From assembly GCA_050008715.1 (NCBI GenBank), contig JBEKMC010000152.1, positions 1 to 6,890 on the forward strand: a DNA stretch of 6,890 bases, read 5' to 3'. Of the stretch, positions 5,671-6,890 are shown in pieces. The stretch comes from JAKACA01 sp050008715. GTDB taxonomy: Bacteria; Actinomycetota; Acidimicrobiia; Acidimicrobiales; Bog-793. Both the position numbers and the translations under genes were made by a program. How positions within the stretch are numbered: the stretch's first letter is position 1; each line of letters opens with the position of its first letter. Below the pieces are notes generated by a model. The model saw nothing but the letters and a program-made list of their open reading frames with translations. It was not told where the DNA came from and made no database searches.

Positions 5671-5705
5671 CGGCGAGATCCATCCGACGGATCCAGTCGC
5701 GACAG

Positions 5706-5711
5706 AACGTA
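5706..5711 (-). promoter_or_regulatory. candidate -10 element (TACGTT) for mscL
   Basis: TACGTT on the minus strand (5711-5706) fits TANNNT and lies 50 nt before the mscL ATG. The hexamer at 17-bp spacing, GTGCCG, is a poor -35. The call is weak, but it would allow mscL to be transcribed independently of the reductase gene. Confidence 0.22.
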
Positions 5712-5751
5712 GCCACTGCGGCGAGCGACGGCACGCCACGAGCTGCCCGGG

Positions 5752-6717
5752 CTACTGAGTGAGGGCTTCGATCCTCGCGACGACGCCGTCGTCGAGCCGC
5801 TCGAGCACCTCGAGCGCCGCCATGTTCTCCGTGACCTGACTCGGGCGCGACGCGCCCGTGATGACGGTAGAGACCCGCGGGTTGTGGGCGCACCAGGCGA
5901 TCGCAAGCTGAGCGAGGCTGCAATCGAGCTCGTCGGCTACGGTCTTCAGCGCCTGCACCTTGGCGTTGCGATCAGCGTCGGTGAGGGAGCGGTGCAGCCA
6001 CTCGAAGCCCTTCAGGCTTCCTCGGCTTCCTTCCGGGATTCCTGCCGCGTACTTGCCCGTGAGCAGCCCGGACGCAAGCGGGCTCCACGTCGTGAGCCCG
6101 AGCCCGTAGCGGTCGATGACGGGTCGGTACTCCTCCTCCACCCGCCGGCGGTTGAACAGGTTGTATTCCGGCTGCTCCATCGTCGGCCGCCGGAGGTGGT
6201 GCCGGTCGCAGATCTCGAAGGCCTCCGTGAGGGACTCGGCCGGCCACTCGGAAGTGCCCCAGTACAACGCCTTGCCGGACGAGACGATGTCGTGCATCGC
6301 CCACACGGTCTCCTCGACCGGGGTCTCCGGGTCGGAACGGTGGCAGAACAGCAGGTCGACGAACTCGAGCCCGAAGCGCTCGAGGCAGCCGTCGATCGAT
6401 TGCATCAGGTACTTGCGATTGAGCGTGTTGCTCATGTTGACGTCATCGGACAGGCCCCAGAAGACTTTCGTGGACACGACGTAGGACTGCCGGGCCCAAC
6501 CAAGCCTCGACAGCACCCGGCCCATGATTCGCTCGGACTCGCCACCGCCGTAGGACTCGGCGTTGTCGAAGAAATTGACGCCGGCATCGCGAGCGGCCGT
6601 GACCGACTCCATGGCGAGGTCGTCGTTCAACTGCGGCCCGAACGTCACCCATGAACCGAACGAGAGAACGCTCAGCTTGAGGCCGGAGCTGCCGAGGCGC
6701 CGGTACTCCATCGTCAT
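5752..6717 (-). CDS. aldo/keto reductase, voltage-gated K+ channel beta-subunit type (AKR6-like)
   Basis: A 321-residue NADPH-dependent oxidoreductase of the (beta/alpha)8 aldo/keto reductase fold, which reduces aldehydes or ketones in the cytoplasm. It follows eukaryotic Kv-beta subunits nearly end to end: MEYRRLGSSGLKLS start, SWVTFG, YWGTSEW, WSPLASGLLTGKY and GASRPSQVTEN. The catalytic tetrad is D51, Y56, K84 and H126. Kv-beta proteins carry Asn at the last position, so this one has the ordinary AKR histidine. Cofactor residues match by eye: S156, Q182, W211-S212-P213-L214, K222, R232, Q294, E297 and N298, implying NADPH. The length is normal for the family. I chose ATG 6717, with GAGGG 4 nt upstream inside a purine-rich AGGAAAGAGGG; the ATG at 6711 (MEYRRLG) is an equally good family start with 10 nt spacing. 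The open frame upstream to 6840 is non-coding. The physiological substrate is unknown. Confidence 0.92.
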   Translation of the reverse strand: MTMEYRRLGSSGLKLSVLSFGSWVTFGPQLNDDLAMESVTAARDAGVNFFDNAESYGGGESERIMGRVLSRLGWARQSYVVSTKVFWGLSDDVNMSNTLNRKYLMQSIDGCLERFGLEFVDLLFCHRSDPETPVEETVWAMHDIVSSGKALYWGTSEWPAESLTEAFEICDRHHLRRPTMEQPEYNLFNRRRVEEEYRPVIDRYGLGLTTWSPLASGLLTGKYAAGIPEGSRGSLKGFEWLHRSLTDADRNAKVQALKTVADELDCSLAQLAIAWCAHNPRVSTVITGASRPSQVTENMAALEVLERLDDGVVARIEALTQ

Positions 6718-6836
6718 CGTGCCCTCTTTCCTGCCGCGGGCTACGGGCCGGTGTGACTGCGGCCGTATCTGCGAGCGCGTCGTGCACCGTATCGGCGCGA
6801 ACGGCGCCGTCGTGCAACGACCGCCTTCAGCAGCTC
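6718..6836 (-). promoter_or_regulatory. intergenic region upstream of the aldo/keto reductase
   Basis: This 119-bp spacer holds two copies of CGTCGTGCA (6778-6786 and 6808-6816), 30 bp apart. Between them a small hairpin has 6-bp arms CGGCGC / GCGCCG around GAACG. On the minus strand TTGCAC (6817-6812) resembles a -35. The matching -10 is poor: GATACG at 18 bp, or TACGGT at 20 bp. A promoter for the reductase is plausible here, but the boxes are not convincing. The hairpin could equally be the terminator of the gene that ends at 6837. Confidence 0.3.
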
Positions 6837-6890
6837 TCAACTCCCGACGACGAGGCGGCCGTCCTTCCAGACCTGCTCGACGCGCTCGCG
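6837..6890 (-). CDS. C-terminus of a probable amidohydrolase-family enzyme (partial)
   Basis: The minus strand entering from the window edge reads RERVEQVWKDGRLVVGS and then TGA at 6839-6837, with third positions almost all G or C. The pattern RVxxVWxxGRxV is how many metal-dependent amidohydrolases of the cytosine deaminase / AtzA-TrzA group end: the last beta strand of the small domain that surrounds the N- and C-termini. Seventeen residues cannot fix the substrate, and other proteins of this fold, such as imidazolonepropionase-like or dihydroorotase-like enzymes, are possible. It lies 119 bp upstream of the aldo/keto reductase on the same strand. Confidence 0.55.
   Translation of the reverse strand, partial: RERVEQVWKDGRLVVGS

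Noticed and set aside
5656..5739. Longer MscL start at 5739
   Set aside because: The added residues include the ribosome binding site region and resemble no MscL N-terminus; ATG 5655 has AGGAGAGG at ideal spacing.
6718..6840. N-terminal extension of the aldo/keto reductase up to 6840
   Set aside because: Similarity to the family starts at MEYRRLG. The extension has no family match, overlaps the end of the preceding gene and lies upstream of the purine-rich ribosome binding site.

Overview
The window is GC-rich and carries actinobacterial hallmarks. These are strong G/C bias at third codon positions, a GNAT-first protein fused to an NDP-forming acyl-CoA synthetase, a two-domain ABC-F ATPase with a DEPDNYLD Walker B, and an MscL that ends in a zinc ribbon. 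I infer an Actinomycetota chromosome, possibly the Acidimicrobiia or a related deep lineage. I see no rRNA, tRNA, insertion sequence, CRISPR array or phage gene.

Plus-strand half (1-3355). The window opens with a possible last few codons of an upstream gene and a 54-bp degenerate 12-bp repeat array. A small orphan gene (140-454) follows and may be expressed from a leaderless promoter. After a short, structured spacer, a 21-codon open frame (543-608) with a strong GGAGG site overlaps by ATGA the start of a 916-residue protein. That protein joins an acetyltransferase domain to a complete ADP-forming acyl-CoA synthetase module (605-3355), the architecture of actinobacterial Pat-type lysine acetyltransferases.

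Minus-strand half (6890-3368). Read in transcription order it holds five items: the last 17 codons of a probable amidohydrolase; an aldo/keto reductase of the potassium-channel beta-subunit type; mscL with a C-terminal CxxC-x10-CxxC zinc ribbon; a repeat-rich GC spacer; and an ABC-F ribosome-associated ATPase. The two halves converge at 3355/3368. Only 12 bp separate the stop codons there, and an inverted repeat covering both is a likely shared terminator.

Functional picture. The genes look like housekeeping or stress physiology: protein acetylation or acyl-CoA metabolism, translation-factor ATPase, osmotic safety valve and redox enzyme. Nothing shows that they form one pathway. I did not find a convincing new multi-gene system. 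The most distinctive points are the translationally coupled leader ORF before the acetyltransferase, the retained catalytic histidines of its synthetase part, and the zinc-ribbon MscL with an altered pore-helix start.
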